From Odontesthes bonariensis (lineage: Eukaryota; Chordata; Actinopteri; Atheriniformes; Atherinopsidae): a stretch of DNA of 64,000 nucleotides. The position numbers and the translations under genes are program-made. A model generated the notes under the pieces. That model searched no databases. It was not told the DNA's origin and saw nothing but the letters and a program-made list of their open reading frames with translations. This document shows, piece after piece, positions 34,101-64,000 of this stretch. The stretch spans positions 36,391,466 through 36,455,465 of the forward strand of contig NC_134508.1 in assembly GCF_027942865.1 (NCBI RefSeq), given 5' to 3'. Within the stretch, counting starts at the first letter, position 1. Every line of letters begins with the position of its first letter.

Positions 34101-37100
34101 ACACATATGTACACACATCCTAAAGTGGCAGAACTTTACCCTTACCTTTGACCTTTTGAGGCATTACATTTTCCCAGACCTCTAACTGTGCCTACCTATA
34201 ACTAAAATGAGCTGTGAATTAATAAATTTTTCTATTATTTCCTTTTGTTAATTTCCAAGACATGCTTGTGATAATAATTTTGGCCAGAAGATGGCATCAA
34301 TAGACTGGTGAGTAATCCAGATCATCCAGCTGGAATCAAGAGTCGTCTCTACATTATTAACCCTTCATTCGCACATAAAGCTTTATTGCTCAATGCTGGT
34401 TTCTCACTTTTCGCATAGATGAAGGATCAGGCTTTTGGTTTTAGATGGTGATTAAAGGTAATTGTGACCATAAAGTCAAGAACCATAGTCTTGCTAGTGG
34501 ACAAAAAAAAAAAGAAAATTACAATGGCAAGTTGATGAAATGAAGTGTCGTCATGGATGAGCTCATCCAATAAATCCTGAAAGGAGTTGTTACTGATTGA
34601 GGCAGAGTTTTGGCCATTTGTGATTTATTCTGTACAGTAGTCAGGGATTTTCTTCCCTGATTTAAATTTTAGATTCTTTTGTCCAAAGGAAGAACAAAAT
34701 AACTCGATGCATTTTGCATCCCTCTGCTGCATATATTTAAATGAGGCAGTTGGTAGACTGATGCTTGTAGACCTCAACAGCCTGAAGGCTCAGCTCTAGC
34801 AGTGCTTCAGGGAATATGATGCCTGATTGCGCAGTAGTTAGAATTCATATCTATCATTGACTGACAATGCAAGATTCAGTGATTGAAAAAAAAAAAAAGA
34901 GCAAAACGTGGTGAATTTTGGAATAAATGCTCTAAAAAATTGTCTTCAATGTTTTATTTTCTGTTGGTTTTGCACCAATCTTCATATTTATGGAAAATCA
35001 TGTCTTTTTTCAGTGCATGTAAAGATATGATAACCCAGTAATTCTCCCAACCACTCTTTTAACACATTCATTCATGTGAATAAGAAGTCCAAGGCTCAGC
35101 ATTTATAACACAGATAAAGCCACAGTTTGAATTATTCTTCAAGACCTGGAGTTTGTACATAGCATCATTCCCTTAAATCAAATATGCTGATCTGCAGGAA
35201 AAGCTGAGGGTCTCTTATAACCACCGATTTTAAAGTAACGAAACAATGCACTGTTTATTTTACTCAACCTCACATATATGATGTAGTTACATCAATCATG
35301 GGTTAAAGCGAGATGAGACATGATCATAACTACCAGGGTTTGATAGAGGAAACATTTCCAACTGCTGTGGCAGCTCCAAAAATCCTACCTGAGTCTATCA
35401 AGAAGATACCCTGCGGCTTTCTCAGCTGTCTGTAGAAGAGGTCTGAGTCCTAATGACCCTCTTTTCTGCGCATGTGTGTGGGACAAGTAAGCGAGTGGAA
35501 ACGGTTTGCTACTGAGTGTTGCTATTTCGACAAGTAAAGATTGAAGAGCGGCAAGACAAGGGGTTAAAGCCTGGTAAGTGTATAGAAAAGCCTTTGAAAC
35601 CTTTCTTGGATTTGACAGGTATGGGTAGGGAGGTCTGGCTGCTCATACAGCCCTTGTTGTCTCCTCTCTGCTTTGCTCACCACAACCCTGAGGGATGCAC
35701 ATGAATAATGAATTCTTGCCCCTTATGGCAACTGCTCAGGAACCCCTATATGCTGCTTACATGCCATACCAAATATTGTCATAGTATAACTGCAGTGCTC
35801 CTCTTTCCTTTACTCTGAGAAACTGCTCATCACATGGTTCTGTGTTTCTTTATGCTTCTCAAAATGATTTAGACAGTTTCTCCAAGACATTTCTTTGTCA
35901 TTTCACAAGTTTCACTTGACAGAGTGTATTTTAGTGGTGGTATGCTCTGATTGTTTTTCACTAAAATCAAGATAAACATTGTCTTTGACTTACAGCAGGG
36001 ATGATATTTCTCAAAATATTTTTTGGAGATGAAGGAACCAATTGCTCATCATTCAGTCACCATGTGCACATTTGTCTTCCAGCATTCTGAGGAGGATAAA
36101 CAAGTTGAAAGGGATTGTTCCATAAAGGCTTTACTTGTGTTTGGTCTGGAAATGCAATGCCCTCCTCCTCTGGGATGCTTGACAGGAATCCAGCACATGT
36201 GCATTTAAATCCAACCAAACGTACAACTAAAGCTCTGCCAAATGTGAAGAATCCGTCTTCTCTATTTTTTTTTAGTTATTATTCTTTAAGAGAAACTATG
36301 TGATTTAACTTACAATGTCCCAACTATTGTGGAAGTTGACCCCCCCCCCCCCCAAAAAAAAAAACAAATATAAAAAAATAAATAAAGCCTGAATAACTCC
36401 ATATGGTAGATATGATTCAGATACTACTAAAAATAATATGTAAAATATATGTATATGGTGAATTTCTCTTTCAGACAAAGCTGAGACCAAGATGGTCTGA
36501 TGCTTATTTTATTTTCTGTAATTTGAGGCATGTCTGGTGGGCTAATGTAATTTATGTGTGAGGCAAGCAATTAAATTAATTTTCAACCATAAAAGCTGAA
36601 TGATAGATGTACTCCTGGGATCTTGGGTCATCTCTGACGTCACGGTCTTGCATTTAGAGCCTTTCCCATGAAAACTCAATAAGAGTTTAACTATTACATT
36701 TACATGCTAATGGTCCACTAACATGGTCACAATAGATTATCTAGTTATGTGTGGCAGGATTTACCTTGGCTGTTAAATGACCTCACAGCTAACAGCAACA
36801 GCACTGTTTGTGTAGAAAATACACACTCAAAACTCAAGCGTTACAAGTATTACATGATACAATTATTTTGTGGACCATCAGATGGGTCTAATGGTAAGTT
36901 ATACAATACAGCACTATAAATGTGGTTTGACTTGGAAACCTTGTCAAGACAAAAATAAAGGCAGTATATCATCAACCCAGGTCTTAGTTTAGTATGCACT
37001 CTAGCAGAGAGAAACCAAGCAGAAATCATTTTCATCAGCTGCGCATTTAATGTATAACAACAGTAAAAAGTGAATCTTTTGCTTGCAAAATAGGAGTGTT

Positions 37101-37255
37101 TTTATGTACAGTATTTATACAGTAATATATAGCTTAAAAAACATTACAGTTTAAACATCTGACAGTTATTGCACAACACATTTATAAATTATCGTCGTCA
37201 AACCACACATGAAACATGAATTCTGTCTTATTTCTGTCTTATTTCAACATTTAAC
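31196..37255. other. Intergenic region between cd34 and plxna2
   Basis: No gene is visible. A poly-C/poly-A tract (C14 then A11) lies at 36340-36364. Other simple A runs are short. Open frames above 80 codons here lack domains and codon bias. Confidence 0.45.
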
Positions 37256-39229
37256 AGGAAATGTATTCATTACTTTATTTTGTTATTTTAGATTAACATG
37301 AATTAAGGTCCTGCGGTGTGTATAATAACTCCGCTAATACTTAAATGGTAAAATCAGCAGCGCTACCAAAGATTTTGATAGTCATGGTGAGTTTAAATGG
37401 AGCGATGAAATGTCCTGAAGCACAAAAAGGCATTCATCTTTGATCACTGCAATGGTTGAAAATCAAACTAAACCCTGAATCAGTGATGCCCAGACTGATT
37501 TTTTTTTTCTTCTTCAATGATAATTATTTGAAAGTTCAGACATGGCACTATAACTACAGCAGCAAGGAGACAACAAGCAGCCAGGTAAAATGTACACTGG
37601 AATACAAAATAAAAACTTGTGAATTATTTGTTGAAACACAAGAACAGTCAGGATTTAAAGCGACGATAGCGCTGTGAAGCTACAAACAGACTTTACAAGG
37701 ACCAACAGCTGATCCAGACACATATATTAGTAATCAAATACCCATTTTGTTTACAAAATATAAGAAACACCTGAATTACACTAAGCTACAGTTCCTCTCA
37801 CATCTCAGGGTCTCCAGGGAAGTAGAAATCCTTCAGCTTTTTACCCACGTTTAATTTCCTGGTCTTGCTCATAGTAGATATATTGGGAAAATCAATAAGG
37901 CATCAAGGCCTTCATCGAACTTTATCTGTCAAGATTACTTCTCAGGAGCTGCAGGTGTTCTTAATATCTCGTACACTGGGTGGATTTCAAGTATTAAGCT
38001 CAATGTAAACAATAACCAATAATACAGGGAGGGTAGGGAAGTGGTGCTGAGGGCCAGGGATAGACTAATCTGATCCACAATCACGCTTAGAACATCATTT
38101 ATCATGCTTTCTGCTACAGTTCAATTTGGTTTCCACTTATCTTTGAATGGGTGAATTAGTGGTCTATAGATCATCACTGTAAAAATTTCCTATCTCAAAT
38201 GAGATCTCCTCCGTACAATGGCATGTTTTATTAATAGCCTCTACACGAGCATTTAACATGAACGAACCACAAGATATATTATATTTGGCACTAAAAGCCA
38301 GGGAGTGGGCCCAAAATATCTCTCCATATATTTAAAACTGGATGGTTGAGATGCGTTTGTGTTGGATTATTAAACAGTTAGATCCTCACCTCGTCAACGA
38401 CAGACTTCACTGCTTTCAAAAACCTAGTAGTGCCAACAATCATCGCTGAACAAAGCATAACACTGTGAGCCTATAAAAGCCCAGAGGAAAGGCTTCCCAC
38501 ACAAAGTCAGACATCGCTGCCCTGAATAGCTACAAATGGGGATGTCACTCAAAGCCGGTGATATGTAGTGCGAATAAGTGTCCTTCATGTTTGACATATA
38601 AAAAGTACTTTGAGTCTTGTCTCGCCAGATGTGCTGTCCCATTAAATTGGCCCCTGTCTTTGTTGAGCTCCTCCAGTGACTTTTCACGTTGAGGCATTCT
38701 TTATTAAGAGTCGTTCTCTTCAGAGCTCCAGCCATGCCACACACACACTTAGTATAAACACCAACTACAAAGACAAACCATTACCCAGCGGATTGGAATT
38801 GGTGGTAAATTCAGCAGCCGTGATGGCCTAAATCCTCTGTCTTTCCCTCTCTTTCGGTCGGAGTGTTTTAGAAGTTGGATGTTTGCCTGTTGGAGATTTC
38901 TTCCAAAAAAATCGGTGACATTGGTTTCTAAAGTCTTGCTTTGGGATGCTTTGCTGTTTGATGTGTGCTGTGGTTTGTGTATGTACATTTGCATTCATGT
39001 AGTAATGCATGTGTGTGTTGTCACTTTGTTTACACGGTAGGTCCATTAAATGTGCAGTCTCTCCGAGTATACTGTATCAACATATGTGATTATCTGCAAC
39101 TGTGTATGTCCACACATGCTCATATCTGTGTGTTATGTCCAAATATGAGTACCATGTGTACATGTTTCTAACTTTGTGATATGTGTGTCTTTATGTGTGT
39201 ATGAGTAGGTATTTTGGTTTGTGTATGTT
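37256..39229 (-). other. plxna2: Probable plxna2 3' UTR
   Basis: It follows the plxna2 stop directly. Minus-strand AATAAA signals occur at 38705-38700, 38232-38227 and 37279-37274, allowing 3' UTRs of roughly 0.55, 1.0 and 2.0 kb. A 106-codon frame at 38744-38424 lies inside and is taken as chance. Mammalian PLXNA2 has a long 3' UTR, which favours use of the distal signal. Confidence 0.5.
37274..37279 (-). promoter_or_regulatory. plxna2: Distal poly(A) signal candidate of plxna2
   Basis: AATAAA in sense orientation about 1.95 kb past the stop codon. Earlier AATAAA copies at 38705-38700 and 38232-38227 could give shorter transcripts. Confidence 0.35.

Positions 39230-64000
<24,771 letters not shown>

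Noticed and set aside
36340..36364. C14/A11 tract as a functional element
   Set aside because: It is a plain homopolymer pair in intergenic DNA, with no nearby exon.
38424..38744. 106-codon minus-strand ORF past the plxna2 stop
   Set aside because: It is in the probable 3' UTR and has no recognisable protein features.

Overview
The window is nuclear DNA from a ray-finned fish, most likely a percomorph teleost. It is AT-rich and intron-rich, with GT-AG splice sites and fish-type transposons: an RTE/Rex3-like LINE, L2-like LINE tails, PIF/Harbinger-type elements and small foldback MITEs. There are no bacterial features. Two host genes lie on the minus strand, and I rebuilt both exon by exon with every splice phase closing.

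Left part (about 3.1-27.4 kb): cd34, the sialomucin of blood-stem and endothelial cells. Eight coding exons at 3106-27203 give a 339-residue protein: signal peptide, Ser/Thr/Pro-rich mucin region, four-cysteine region, one membrane span and a 74-residue tail ending in a PDZ ligand. Intron 1 is about 17 kb and holds three large insertions: a TIR element with a Myb/SANT-like gene (10960-12235), a broken but nearly complete RTE-type LINE (12827-15916) and a Harbinger deletion derivative (20247-20962) nested in an older repeat. A TATA box and an ETS-type site lie upstream of exon 1.

Middle (27.4-39.2 kb): intergenic sequence with a decayed LINE fragment near 30.4-30.9 kb, then a probable plxna2 3' UTR with poly(A) signals near 38.7, 38.2 and 37.3 kb.

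Right part (39.2-64.0 kb): the last 22 coding exons of plxna2, the plexin-A2 semaphorin receptor. They encode 1133 residues from just before the third PSI domain to the stop, through the IPT repeats, membrane span, split GAP domain and Rho-binding domain. The sema domain lies past the right edge. Introns hold L2-type LINE debris, a TATAG microsatellite and some unusual splice-site contexts.

The left edge (1-1.3 kb) has a decayed LINE-like ORF and a foldback MITE. The two host genes share no pathway that the sequence shows. Their adjacency matches the CD34-PLXNA2 linkage of mammals and supports both names. I found no new multi-gene system. The most interesting points are the (UG)13 tract replacing a pyrimidine tract at a plxna2 acceptor, the two-gene Harbinger derivative, a near-perfect hairpin in a cd34 intron, and the contrast between a diverged cd34 ectodomain and its conserved tail.
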